A stretch of DNA of 64,000 bases, from assembly GCF_937871615.1 (NCBI RefSeq), contig NZ_CALMPA010000023.1:161699-225698 (forward strand), given 5' to 3'. Positions within the stretch are counted from its first letter, which is position 1. The number at the start of each line of letters is the position of its first letter. The notes under the pieces are model-generated. The model did no database searches. It had not been told where the DNA came from and saw only the letters and a program-made list of their open reading frames with translations. Both the position numbers and the translations under genes were made by a program. This DNA is from an uncultured Sphingomonas sp. GTDB lineage: Bacteria; Pseudomonadota; Alphaproteobacteria; Sphingomonadales; Sphingomonadaceae. Positions 9,846 through 18,400 of the stretch are shown in pieces.

Positions 9846-10190
9846 ATGACCGACCGTTTTGACAGCGACGCCTTCTATGCGGCCCTGAACGCCGCGCGCC
9901 TCAGCCGTCAAAAAACCTGGAAGGACGTAGCCGAGGAGGCCGGGGTCAACGCATCCACCCTGTCCAGAATCGGTCAGGGCGCGAAGCCGGACGTCAATGG
10001 CCTAGCGGCGCTTCTGTCCTGGTCAAACCTCAAGGCAGAATTATTCATCCGGGGCGGCGAGCAGCAGGAAGCCGAGCCGATCGCCAAGATCACGGCCCTG
10101 CTCCGTGCGGACCCGAAACTATCGTCGAACAATGCCAAATTGATCGAGGAGATCGTAATCAGCACCTACAATAATCTGCGGGATAAATGA
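9846..10190 (+). CDS. XRE-family transcriptional regulator
   Basis: This 114-residue protein starts at ATG 9846, after a GGAGAGA ribosome site. It contains a helix-turn-helix at about 22-50 (TWKDVAEEAGVNASTLSRIGQG, with the recognition helix around NASTLSRI). The C-terminal third is helical and may dimerise. It lies directly upstream of an ImmA/IrrE-type metallopeptidase, 1 base apart, the standard XRE-ImmA arrangement in which the peptidase cleaves or inactivates the repressor. It faces away from the ubiquitin-like operon, and the dyads at 9758-9818 are likely operators. Best guess: repressor of both transcripts. Confidence 0.85.
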   Translation: MTDRFDSDAFYAALNAARLSRQKTWKDVAEEAGVNASTLSRIGQGAKPDVNGLAALLSWSNLKAELFIRGGEQQEAEPIAKITALLRADPKLSSNNAKLIEEIVISTYNNLRDK

Positions 10191-10191
10191 G

Positions 10192-10749
10192 TTGAGCTGG
10201 CGACGCGGATTCAAAACTGAAGCTAATCGCATCGCTCTGCGGGTACGTGCGCAGATGGGCTTGCCGCCGGAAGCGCCCATCGATCCGGTGCTGGTCTGCG
10301 AGCGCTATGATATCCAGCTTATCAAGCTCAGCGATCTCGACAGACAGTCGCCGTTCCTCAGAACCAACAACTCATGCTTTTCTGCCGTGACGGTGCCTTG
10401 CGGCCTTAACACGGCGATCGTGCACAACGACTCGCATCATCCCTATCGCCAGCGCAGCAACATCTGCCACGAACTAGCGCACTGTTTTCTAGGCCACGAA
10501 TGCACTCCGCCGCTGACCCCTGAAGGCGAACGCGCCCGTGACGGCAGCGTTGAAGCCGAAGCCAACTATCTCGCGGGTACGCTGCTGCTGACCAATGAGG
10601 GGGCATGGCACGTGATGTGCCGACAGCTTGTGGCCGAAGCGCAGCATCTCTATGGCATCAGCGGCGCGATGCTCAATTACCGTCTGCGCGTAAGCGGCGC
10701 GCAAACGCGGTACAGCCGTTCCGGTGCGTATCTGCTCGGCGCGCGCTAG
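10192..10749 (+). CDS. ImmA/IrrE-family metallopeptidase
   Basis: This 185-residue protein starts at TTG 10192, two bases after the XRE gene. It has the zinc-protease motif HELAH (about 100-104) followed by EAEANYLAG, which supplies the third metal ligand in this family. ImmA cleaves or antagonises the phage repressor ImmR in ICEBs1, and IrrE/PprI cleaves DdrO after DNA damage in Deinococcus; both partners are XRE proteins. Here the partner would be the XRE protein immediately upstream. It ends convergently with, and overlaps by 4 bases, the subtilisin-like gene. Confidence 0.9.
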   Translation: MSWRRGFKTEANRIALRVRAQMGLPPEAPIDPVLVCERYDIQLIKLSDLDRQSPFLRTNNSCFSAVTVPCGLNTAIVHNDSHHPYRQRSNICHELAHCFLGHECTPPLTPEGERARDGSVEAEANYLAGTLLLTNEGAWHVMCRQLVAEAQHLYGISGAMLNYRLRVSGAQTRYSRSGAYLLGAR

Positions 10750-12968
10750 GTTCTGATCGGGATTTCAATGACTGGCCGCAGCGGCTCCAACTGGGTCGCG
10801 TATTTACGAACCACCTGGTCGTAGAAGTCGGCAATGCCCTTTGCCCGCACCGTAAGCGCCAGCGCGTAGGGCAGCTTCTCCGCGGGCGTGAAGTTTCGGC
10901 CCTCCAAGCGGGCGTTATAGTGAATGTCGAAGCAGGGATTTTGCAGGCTCGACCCGCGAAACTTGCGGGTGGCGTGCAGGCAGTTTTCCCACTTCCACGC
11001 GTCCCGCCGCAGCTCCTCCTCATCGCCGCCGGAACGGACGCTTGAGAAAAAGCTCTTGGAATCGGCGTGCAGCTGCTCCTCGTTTTTGTATTTCCCGTCG
11101 TGAGGCCGGAACGTGACGTCGAGTCCGGCGCGCGTGTAGTTGCCCGGGTGGTGGGGATCGGTAAGGCACTTGTAGGACAACGTAGCGGTGATTTCGGCGT
11201 TACCGGCAATCCCGCCCTCCGGCAGCGGGATCGGCGCCCGGATGTATTTCGTCGGTGAAATGTCACCCTGGTAGATGACCCTGATTGTATCGTCGTCGCA
11301 GACGACAATGTCTTCGAGCGTCTGCGCGACGCGGCCCCAGCCTATCTCCCGGTGAGAATGGTCTGACGCTTCGGTCGAATGGATCAACAGCGTGCGCACG
11401 GCAAGCAGGCCAATGCTACTGCCGAAGTGCGCTCTTATGCCTGCGCCCAGGCGCAATGTGCTGGGTGCTGCGAAGGATGTGCCGCCGGTGGCTTCAAGGG
11501 CAAGCTTGCTGCCTTCACCGACCACGAGGAACGGTCTTTGCAGCGATCCGCCGAACTGAACGAGATCGGGCTTCATCAGGCCGGGGCTTCGTCCCGGTCC
11601 GACCGAACTGTAAGGCGCTCTGGCCCATGTCTCACCCGGTGAATCGGCGGCACCGACAGCCAGCGCATTCACGCAGTCCGACGGCACCTGCACGCGGTTG
11701 AGGCTCAGTTCTTCATCGCCTTCACCGTTGTTGCCGACCGCGACGGCGGCAAGCGTGTCCGCGCGCGCGAAGCGGTCATCAAGAACAGCGGTCCACGCGT
11801 GAACGTCATCGTCTTCGATGGTGAGAGACGGTCCAATGCTCAGATTGACGAAGTCATAGTGTTTTTGGTCCAGCGCGCTCGTTATGCGACCAAGCACTTC
11901 ATACAGCTCATGCAGGTTCTGGCTGGGATCGCCGTCGAGGACCCGGTAGTGATCGACATTTGAGTAGGGCTGCGGGAGCGGCTTTGACGGATCAATCGAG
12001 CCGAACAAAAACGCAGATGTCACCCCAGTTCCGTGATTGAGAAATTCGTCGACGGCGAGGCCGGTGCCGACGATTTCATAGGGTGATGCCCAGGCCGACA
12101 GGGGATGCGACGGCGGCAAGCCGCCGTCGAAGATGGCGACGTTGATCGAGGGGTCCATAGCGGCGACAGGCGGCAGCTCGACGGCGACAGAAGGAATACC
12201 GGAGGTGCGGAATGCCGGTTGCAGGACACGCAGTTGTGGCATCTGCCGGACGGCGCGGACGATGGAGAACAGGGCAATCGATTCGGCGAGCGCGGCCGGG
12301 GCCTCCAACTCGACGAAGCATAGACCGCCCGCATAGAAGCGGTGGTTCAGACGGGCGTCGACGCCGAGCCCCCGCAGATAGCTACTGAATTCCGGCAGCA
12401 TGGCACGCTCGCCATCCATGCCTTCCGTATGAAGGACGACCTCGAAGACGGTGTCCCCGCGCGCGGGGATGATCCCCTTGATCTTGTCCGCAACGCTTTG
12501 GGCTTCGATCGCCTCCAGCGTCATCAGATCCTTTGCGACCTGCGTGCCTTCGACGAGGCGGCCCATGGACGACTGCCAGTTTGCAAAGGCCTGCTTCGTC
12601 CCCATGACGAAGAGTTCGGTCGTCAGGGCTTCTTCAGGTGGTCGCCCTTTGGAGCGCTGCGCGGGCGTGATGCGCCGCGGCTTGCTACCGACGGGGGTCA
12701 GGCCTGTCTGACGGAGCAGCTCCGACGGGAAATAGGACTTGGCGATGAATTCCGGGTTCAGAACAACAGCTGCCACGGCCTGACCTTGCGGACAGGCCTG
12801 ATCGGGCAAGGCCCTGATCTGACGGACGGTGTCATTGAGCATGGGTGCAAGACGGCCGCGCGCCTGCTGGAACGTATACGGCGTGATCTTCGGCCCTCCG
12901 CCCGAACGCACCACGACGTCCTGCGTGAGCCGCTCGCCCTTGCCGAGAAGGAAGTTTTGTTTAGCCAT
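10746..12968 (-). CDS. Subtilisin-like serine protease (S8), IetS-like
   Basis: This 740-residue protein lacks a signal peptide, so it is probably cytosolic. After a 270-residue N-terminal region of unknown fold, the S8 triad is visible: D281 in VAIFDGGLPPSHP, H312 in NHGTGVTSA and S498 in ATGGTSFAAP, with AVGNNGEG supplying the oxyanion region. The C-terminal 200 residues are beta-rich. It overlaps the end of the AAA+ gene by 8 bases on the same strand. Coupled AAA+ ATPase plus subtilisin-like protease is the composition of the IetAS system, known from plasmids and scored as an anti-phage system. The target is unknown. Confidence 0.85.
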   Translation of the reverse strand: MAKQNFLLGKGERLTQDVVVRSGGGPKITPYTFQQARGRLAPMLNDTVRQIRALPDQACPQGQAVAAVVLNPEFIAKSYFPSELLRQTGLTPVGSKPRRITPAQRSKGRPPEEALTTELFVMGTKQAFANWQSSMGRLVEGTQVAKDLMTLEAIEAQSVADKIKGIIPARGDTVFEVVLHTEGMDGERAMLPEFSSYLRGLGVDARLNHRFYAGGLCFVELEAPAALAESIALFSIVRAVRQMPQLRVLQPAFRTSGIPSVAVELPPVAAMDPSINVAIFDGGLPPSHPLSAWASPYEIVGTGLAVDEFLNHGTGVTSAFLFGSIDPSKPLPQPYSNVDHYRVLDGDPSQNLHELYEVLGRITSALDQKHYDFVNLSIGPSLTIEDDDVHAWTAVLDDRFARADTLAAVAVGNNGEGDEELSLNRVQVPSDCVNALAVGAADSPGETWARAPYSSVGPGRSPGLMKPDLVQFGGSLQRPFLVVGEGSKLALEATGGTSFAAPSTLRLGAGIRAHFGSSIGLLAVRTLLIHSTEASDHSHREIGWGRVAQTLEDIVVCDDDTIRVIYQGDISPTKYIRAPIPLPEGGIAGNAEITATLSYKCLTDPHHPGNYTRAGLDVTFRPHDGKYKNEEQLHADSKSFFSSVRSGGDEEELRRDAWKWENCLHATRKFRGSSLQNPCFDIHYNARLEGRNFTPAEKLPYALALTVRAKGIADFYDQVVRKYATQLEPLRPVIEIPIRT

Positions 12969-14097
12969 CGCGCTTACCCCCGTTTACTTTGCGCGGACGG
13001 TTCTTGGCGGTCCGGGCGCGAATGGTTTCCCGCGCGACGCCGGTGACTTCATGGGCCGCGCGCTGCGAAAGGACCCCCGCGCTGACAAGCTCTGCCGCAA
13101 GCGCGATGCGATCGTTCTTCGTGCCGGACTTGCCGTTGACGAGCCCGACCAGATGATCGTCAAGAGGCTCACCCAGTAGTGCCGCTTTCCGGCGCACTGA
13201 CTTCAGCTCGCGGTCGATATCGCTGAATGACTGTCCTTCGAGCGCGATCGTAAGCACGCTTGCCCAGCTTTCTGTCTGCGCGCTGAGCGGCGCGAGCGCG
13301 GACATGAGATAAGCATGGATAGCTTCGCGATCCGGAAGCGGAAACTCCAGCGCCAAATCAAAGCGTCTCCAGATCGCCGGGTCCAGCAGGTCCGGGTGAT
13401 TGGTGGCGGAAACCAGTAGTCCTGTGGAAGGCCAGTCGTCGACTTGCTGGATAAGCACGGTGACGAGGCGCTTCAGCTCCCCGATTTCTCCGCGGTCGTC
13501 GCGACGCTTGGCGATGGCATCAAGCTCATCGAGCAGCAGCACGCAATCCAGCGTCTTGGCATAATCGAGAACATGCCGCAGGTTGGTACCTGTACGGCCC
13601 AAATAGCTGCTCATCACGGCAGCCAGATCGAGAATGAGAAGAGGCCTGTTGAGCTCGCGGGCAAGCCAGCGCGCCGCAAGCGTCTTGCCTACACCGGGAG
13701 CCCCTGTGAACAGAACGGTACGGCTCGGTTCAAGACCAGCTTTCTGAAGGCTCTCGATCCCTTTGCGTTCAGCCACAAGGGCATCGAGCGCTGCCTGTAC
13801 CGTACCGGAATAGACCGGCTCGTGGTCCAACACCGGATGCTCTTCAATCCGCAACAGATGGAAGCGGGTATCGACATCGACGGGAAGGACGGCCTCCGTC
13901 TGCCGCCGCAGCGGCGAGGCGCGTGTGGGCGACTCGCGCAACAGAGAGGCGAGTGCAGTCGCCATGGTAGGTGCATTGTCCCGATAGCCTTTGGCAAAGC
14001 GATGGAGGAGCGCCATCACGTCTTGCGGCCGCCCGGACAGCGCCACGCGCGCCAGATGCACCATATCTTTTTCGAGCTTGTTCTCTGCTGTTGCCAC
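12961..14097 (-). CDS. AAA+ ATPase, IetA-like
   Basis: From GTG 14097, preceded by GGAGAAGG at a good distance, the product is about 378 residues; the frame stays open further upstream to 14385, but that stretch is AT-rich and not protein-like. Walker A is GAPGVGKT at 132-139. Walker B is VLLLDELDA near 186-193. Sensor/arginine-finger-like segments include LLVSATNHPDLLDPAIWRRFD. A C-terminal HTH-like segment (SAGVLSQRAAHEVTGVARETIR) precedes a basic tail. It is the upstream partner of the S8 protease and presumably feeds or gates it. Divergent from hipBA. Confidence 0.85.
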   Translation of the reverse strand: MATAENKLEKDMVHLARVALSGRPQDVMALLHRFAKGYRDNAPTMATALASLLRESPTRASPLRRQTEAVLPVDVDTRFHLLRIEEHPVLDHEPVYSGTVQAALDALVAERKGIESLQKAGLEPSRTVLFTGAPGVGKTLAARWLARELNRPLLILDLAAVMSSYLGRTGTNLRHVLDYAKTLDCVLLLDELDAIAKRRDDRGEIGELKRLVTVLIQQVDDWPSTGLLVSATNHPDLLDPAIWRRFDLALEFPLPDREAIHAYLMSALAPLSAQTESWASVLTIALEGQSFSDIDRELKSVRRKAALLGEPLDDHLVGLVNGKSGTKNDRIALAAELVSAGVLSQRAAHEVTGVARETIRARTAKNRPRKVNGGKRDG

Positions 14098-14354
14098 GCG
14101 CCGCCTTCTCCAACTTGGGACATGGGCAGCATATTCTACGATGGAAGACTTTCCAATACGACAATTTGTTTTTCTTCCACTAATCGTATAATTTATTGAT
14201 ATCATTATATATTTTTTGGAAGAAAGTGCCAAATGGGCCTTTGGCCTTTCTAGTCGATGGGCTCCGCCTCGTGGCAGGCAAAGGAGGCGGGGCAATATCC
14301 CCGACCTTCCGAGTAGCTGAGAGTGAACCTTTTCGTAGGCCCCCGCGCCTGACG

Positions 14355-14374
14355 ATGGTCCATCCGTAGACCAT
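14355..14374. promoter_or_regulatory. ATGGTC-N8-GACCAT dyad
   Basis: This perfect 6-bp inverted repeat with an 8-base spacer lies between the divergent ATPase and HipB-like genes. Its geometry resembles the half-site/N8/half-site operators of HipB-type antitoxins. Related TGGGCC and TGGACCA boxes lie around 14455-14495. Binding by the local HipB is inferred. Confidence 0.45.
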
Positions 14375-14420
14375 ATAAATGACATATGAGCTGTTTATGA
14401 ACCAATTCGCAATGCGTGGG

Positions 14421-14448
14421 TTGCTACAGTCGACGGCCCGCCTATAAT
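14421..14448 (+). promoter_or_regulatory. Probable sigma-70 promoter of hipBA
   Basis: TTGCTA at 14421-14426 and TATAAT at 14443-14448 are 16 bases apart, 54 bases upstream of the HipB start. Palindrome-like TGATCCATTAATGGG directly follows the -10 box, which would allow autorepression. Confidence 0.55.
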
Positions 14449-14501
14449 GATCCATTAATGGGCCGTGAAATCAATTTGCGGGCCATTTATGGACCAGATC
14501 A

Positions 14502-14837
14502 ATGGCAAAGCCAGAAACAAGGGCCTATTCCTCCTACAGCCGCGACGCGCTGAAGCTGCTGGCCCAGATGATCCGGCGCGCGCGGATCGAGCGGAAGCTG
14601 ACCACCCAGGAGCTCGCGGACCGCGCGGGGATCTCCCGCGGTCTCGTTCAGAGAATCGAGCGCGGCGACCCCGGCTCCGCAATCGGCGCGGTATTCGAGA
14701 CCGCCGCCATTGTCGGGGTGCGCCTGTTCGATGCCGATCAACCGACGATGGCGGCTCATCTGTCCGCGAACAATGCCACGCTCGCCTTGCTGCCCAAATC
14801 AGTGCGCCCCTCGGGAAAGGTGAAGGATGACTTCTGA
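14502..14837 (+). CDS. hipB: HipB-like XRE antitoxin
   Basis: This 111-residue protein has a helix-turn-helix at about 27-58 (LTTQELADRAGISRGLVQRIERG). It is followed by a segment (AIGAVFETAAIVGVRLF) typical of HipB antitoxins. It overlaps hipA by 11 bases and should repress its own operon through the dyads upstream. The start is ATG 14502 rather than an upstream ATG in another frame. Confidence 0.85.
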   Translation: MAKPETRAYSSYSRDALKLLAQMIRRARIERKLTTQELADRAGISRGLVQRIERGDPGSAIGAVFETAAIVGVRLFDADQPTMAAHLSANNATLALLPKSVRPSGKVKDDF

Positions 14838-16107
14838 ACAGCGCTATGCGGAGGCGTATGTATGGTCTTGGTTGCCGGGACAGACGCAGCCTGTGGTCGC
14901 GGGTCGCCTCGCCCGCGAGGGCAGCAACTTCCTGTTTAACTACGGCCGCAGCTATCTCGCCCGCGAAGACGCGATCTCGCTCTACGAGCCAGAGCTTCCC
15001 TTGCGTGCGGGCGTCCTGCCGCTCCCGGCGGGACTGTCGATGCCCAATTGCCTGCGTGATGCCGCGCCGGATGCCTGGGGCCGCCGCGTCATCATCAATC
15101 GACGGTTGGGAGCAAAGGCCGGCGCAGCCGACACAGCCGATCTCGATGAACTCACCTACCTGCTGGAATCAGGGTCCGACAGGGTTGGTGCGCTCGACTT
15201 CCAGATATCGGCCTCGAAATATGTGCCGCGCTCTGCATCCGCCGCGCCGCTGGGGGAATTGCTGAACGCCGCGCGGCTGGTGGAAGAAGGTGTCCCGCTG
15301 ACGCCGGAACTGGACGCCGCCCTGCTGCACGGCAGCTCGATCGGCGGCGCTCGGCCGAAGGCTCTGATCGATGACGGCGACGAGAAGTACATCGCCAAAT
15401 TCTCTTCGCAGACCGACGTCTACAGCGTCGTAAAGGCGGAGTTCATCGCGATGCGGTTGGCGGCGCTGGTCGGCCTCGATGCGGCGCCCGTCAGGCTGGC
15501 GCATGTGGCGGGCAAGGACGTGTTGCTGATCCGGCGCTTCGATCGCAGGAAAATTGACGCCAGCTGGGAGCGCTTCGCGATGGTCTCAGCTCTCACTCTT
15601 CTCGGCCTCGACGAGATGATGGCGCGCTATGCCAGCTATCAGGAGCTAGCGACGATCATCCGGCATCGTTTCACCGATCCCAAGCCAACATTGCGGGAGC
15701 TGTTCTCCCGCCTCGTGTTCAACATCCTGTGCGGCAATACCGATGACCATGCACGCAATCATGCTGCGTTCTGGAACGGCAGTGCGCTGTCGCTGACACC
15801 GGCCTACGATATCTGTCCGCAAGGCCGCACCGGTCGAGAAGCCAGCCAGGCCATGTTGATCGACGGCGACCGGCGCTTCAGCCAGATCGCGGTATGCCTG
15901 GATGCCGCGCCGAGCTTCATTTTGTCTCGCGACGAAGCGACCGCGATCGCTGCGGCGCAGATCTCGACCATCAAGGAGCAATGGCAGGCGGTGTGCGACG
16001 AGGCCACATTGAGCGTCGTCGACAGAGAATTGTTCTGGCGACGACAATTCCTAAATCCCTTCGCTTTCGATGGCGCGCCCGAAACTCTGAGCAACCTTGC
16101 TCGCTAA
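14827..16107 (+). CDS. hipA: HipA-like serine/threonine kinase toxin
   Basis: This 426-residue protein has a HipA N-terminal domain (LPAGLSMPNCLRDAAPDAWGRR) and a kinase-like C-terminal domain. Visible landmarks are SSIGGARPKAL, the nucleotide lysine region EKYIAKF, and the catalytic loop GNTDDHARNHA with TPAYDICP downstream. HipA toxins phosphorylate tRNA synthetases (GltX or TrpS in studied cases) and induce dormancy. It is translationally coupled to its antitoxin. The role here may be island stabilisation or abortive defence. Confidence 0.88.
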   Translation: MTSEQRYAEAYVWSWLPGQTQPVVAGRLAREGSNFLFNYGRSYLAREDAISLYEPELPLRAGVLPLPAGLSMPNCLRDAAPDAWGRRVIINRRLGAKAGAADTADLDELTYLLESGSDRVGALDFQISASKYVPRSASAAPLGELLNAARLVEEGVPLTPELDAALLHGSSIGGARPKALIDDGDEKYIAKFSSQTDVYSVVKAEFIAMRLAALVGLDAAPVRLAHVAGKDVLLIRRFDRRKIDASWERFAMVSALTLLGLDEMMARYASYQELATIIRHRFTDPKPTLRELFSRLVFNILCGNTDDHARNHAAFWNGSALSLTPAYDICPQGRTGREASQAMLIDGDRRFSQIAVCLDAAPSFILSRDEATAIAAAQISTIKEQWQAVCDEATLSVVDRELFWRRQFLNPFAFDGAPETLSNLAR

Positions 16108-16113
16108 GCATTG

Positions 16114-16422
16114 CTAGAGCGTGACGTCCCCTTCGATCTCCGCGTCAAGGTCGACTTCCATGCGTTGCGTCAGCACCGTCGCCCGATCTAGCAAAGCAGC
16201 GGGCATAGCGACGACGGACTGCTCGGAACGTTGGACGAAGTCCTCATCAAGACGTGTGAGAACTTGCTCCTCGAACGAAAGGGGTTCGGCGGGCGTCCTA
16301 TCTCGGGTCTGCTCAAGCGCGTCGATGTCCTCGTTGGTCAGGCCGATGCGGCGGCTCTGTTCGGCCAGCATGCTGCCAAGGCGCTGGCGGGTTTCAGAGC
16401 GAGAGTGTCGATCCTGAGTCAT
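16114..16422 (-). CDS. Small unknown protein encoded with the integrase
   Basis: This 102-residue acidic protein starts with an ATG overlapping the integrase stop (ATGA), so it is co-expressed with the integrase. It is predicted helical, with the segment LGSMLAEQSRRIGLTNEDIDAL and a RDRTPAEPLSFE motif. I do not recognise a family. Position suggests a recombination accessory or antitoxin-like factor, but nothing in the sequence proves this. It converges on hipA with a 6-base gap. Confidence 0.65.
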   Translation of the reverse strand: MTQDRHSRSETRQRLGSMLAEQSRRIGLTNEDIDALEQTRDRTPAEPLSFEEQVLTRLDEDFVQRSEQSVVAMPAALLDRATVLTQRMEVDLDAEIEGDVTL

Positions 16423-17777
16423 GCCGCCAAATCCTCCTCAGCTATCAGACCATCTTCTGGTGTGCTGCTCATCTTCTTTAAGAACCGAGCTAACGTAGCC
16501 TTCCTGGCGCCACGGTCGAGCGCATAGGACGTCTGCTTAAATTCTACGCCATCAAGAAGCCCTTCAATATATCCAGAGATCGTATCGGCCGCCATGATCA
16601 ACGCCGCGTCCAAGGTATGAATATATTTGCTTGTGACGGTGCCCCGAGAGTGCCCGATCAACGCTGCGATCGTGGTCTCCGTAAAGCCCAGGTCATTAGC
16701 CAGGCTCGCAAAACTATGACGAAGGACATGCGGCGTGACATCTGCCAAGGTCGTACTCTGGAAAATCTTCTCCCAATGATTGGGAAAGCTGCCGAACGCG
16801 TTGTCCTCCGCACCACCTGGGAAAACATAGGTCCTTGAGATCTCCGAGTTCCGCTCTTCCAGGTACTCCACCACGGACAGACCAATCGGACGGACGGATG
16901 CTCCCTCCTTGCTGTCAGCGAGGCGCAAACAGCTTGACTCAATGTCGACATCTTCCCAGCGAAGCGCCACCATCTCAGATCGACGACATCCAGTGAGCGC
17001 GAGTTGCCGAATGATATCCACGGTCATCCGGTACTTGTCGTTCTTGCTTGCCGCCTGGAGGATAGAGCCGAGCTCTCGATACTCGGCGTCACCGAGGCGT
17101 CGGGTTCGTACGTTATCTTTTGGCCGTCGAACCCCGTGCGCGGGATTTGTTTCTATGATTCCCGCCTCGATAGCATAGGTCAGTATACCGCTGAGAAGTC
17201 CAACGGTACGCGAGGCAGCTCCCGCACCGCCTCGCACGATGGATTTGCCCCGCAGCTTTCCTGTCTTGAAGCTGCAATTGGTTTTGCCAGCGATCACATC
17301 TTTCAAGACCTTATTGATATCCGCTTTGGTGAGGTCCTTCACCCGTCGCGTCCCGACCAGCGGGATGATGTGACGGTGGATTCGACCGATGTCGCTGAGG
17401 ACGGTTGTCGGCTTCTTCGGTCGTCCGCCTTTTCCCATGATCAAGCCGGCGTTCAGGTCCTCGAGATAGAGTTCGCACAGCTCCTTAATCGTGATTGCTT
17501 TGTGATTAAGCTGCCGCTGGTCCGACGGATCTTCACCGCCCGCTATCTTGCCGAAGAGGACCCTCGCCTCCTGTCGTGCAAGCTCCGGCGTCCAGAATCC
17601 GTGTAGCCCGATCGTGAATCGGCGGGAGCGGCCGGCGAACCTGTAATGAATGACGTAGCTACGCTTGCCTGAGGTATAGACCCGAAGCCCCAGACCAGGC
17701 AGTTCGTCGTCCCAGATGAAGTAATCTTTCTCCCGCGCTTTGGCGGAATCCGCAGTACGTTTTGTAAGTTTTGGCAT
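16419..17777 (-). CDS. int: Tyrosine-type integrase (P4-like)
   Basis: This 452-residue recombinase has an N-terminal arm-binding domain (LPGLGLRVYTSGKRSYVIHYR), a core-binding domain, and a catalytic domain. Candidate active-site residues are R265/R266 (TGCRRSE), K290 (DSKEG), H350 and R353 (HVLRHSF), H376 (GHSRG) and Y385 (SKYIHT); all are present, so it should be active. It reads away from the 3' tRNA fragment at 17943-17989, which lies 165 bases upstream of its start. That is the standard layout for tRNA-targeting islands and ICEs. It is the only integrase in the window. Confidence 0.95.
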   Translation of the reverse strand: MPKLTKRTADSAKAREKDYFIWDDELPGLGLRVYTSGKRSYVIHYRFAGRSRRFTIGLHGFWTPELARQEARVLFGKIAGGEDPSDQRQLNHKAITIKELCELYLEDLNAGLIMGKGGRPKKPTTVLSDIGRIHRHIIPLVGTRRVKDLTKADINKVLKDVIAGKTNCSFKTGKLRGKSIVRGGAGAASRTVGLLSGILTYAIEAGIIETNPAHGVRRPKDNVRTRRLGDAEYRELGSILQAASKNDKYRMTVDIIRQLALTGCRRSEMVALRWEDVDIESSCLRLADSKEGASVRPIGLSVVEYLEERNSEISRTYVFPGGAEDNAFGSFPNHWEKIFQSTTLADVTPHVLRHSFASLANDLGFTETTIAALIGHSRGTVTSKYIHTLDAALIMAADTISGYIEGLLDGVEFKQTSYALDRGARKATLARFLKKMSSTPEDGLIAEEDLAA

Positions 17778-17942
17778 GTGTTGTGACCGGCCTTTTCCTT
17801 GGCGAACGCGCCAAGGAAGCGCCGGGAACGAGGAGCGACAAAGCGCACCTCACTGGTCTGATCTGCTTGGCGAGATTCGTGTTTAGTTTCAGCGTATTGC
17901 ACGGGGCAGCGCGGTTGCGCTAACCTATGGCGCTGACCATAT

Positions 17943-17989
17943 CCCTCCGAAGGTGGAGGCCACACGTTCGAATCGTGTCGGGCGCGCCA
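17943..17989 (+). other. tRNA-Arg 3' fragment: attachment site
   Basis: These 47 bases correspond to 4345-4391 of the intact tRNA-Arg (anticodon loop through CCA), identical at 39 of 47 positions; the first 12 bases, CCCTCCGAAGGT, are exactly shared. The T arm still pairs (ACACG/CGTGT), but the 5' half upstream is not tRNA. It is therefore an integration scar (attR-like) from a crossover in the anticodon arm. Its acceptor strand, CGGGCGC, pairs with the 4024 fragment with one mismatch. Confidence 0.8.
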
Positions 17990-18400
17990 ACATCCTGATC
18001 GCAGCGATAGCGGCCAGCGGCGGCCAGATGCGGAATTTGCGTAGCGTTCGTTGCAGAATTCGCTACGTCGCCCCTCCGTCCAACGTCGGTTTGTGGGCAG
18101 AGTCCCGACGTTTCGACGAAGCAACTCGCCGCCGCCATAACCCGGTGTTTAAGAGCGGATTTTTTTGACTTCCTGAACACGAAACTCTGGCCGCTATTAG
18201 AATGCCGACCTTCGGGAGATCGAACGAAAAATCGGACTTTCGTTCACGTTGGCTCCGCCGCGAAACCGGTCGTTCATTCAGGAAGAGGCTCCGATCGGAA
18301 TGGGCTAAGGCGGCGCGGTGCTCATCCGCGAAACATATTGATAGCTGGATCGTGCGCCGGCCCGCCGGGGGGCATAGACGGGCCGGCGCCTGCGGCTGGC
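17990..18400. other. Stretch without a recognisable gene
   Basis: No convincing coding frame is seen between the attachment site and the rubrerythrin-like gene. An inverted run around 18190-18270 (GACCTTCGGGAGATCG followed by TCGGACTTTCG) looks like decayed intergenic repeat DNA. Confidence 0.4.

Noticed and set aside
13444-14199. Plus-strand frame of 251 codons across the ATPase gene
   Set aside because: Antisense of the Walker A/B-bearing gene.
14098-14385. Upstream extension of the IetA-like frame
   Set aside because: AT-rich, not protein-like, and a GTG with a good ribosome site at 14097 is present.
17943-17989. A second functional tRNA-Arg gene
   Set aside because: Only anticodon loop to CCA is present; no D arm or 5' acceptor upstream.
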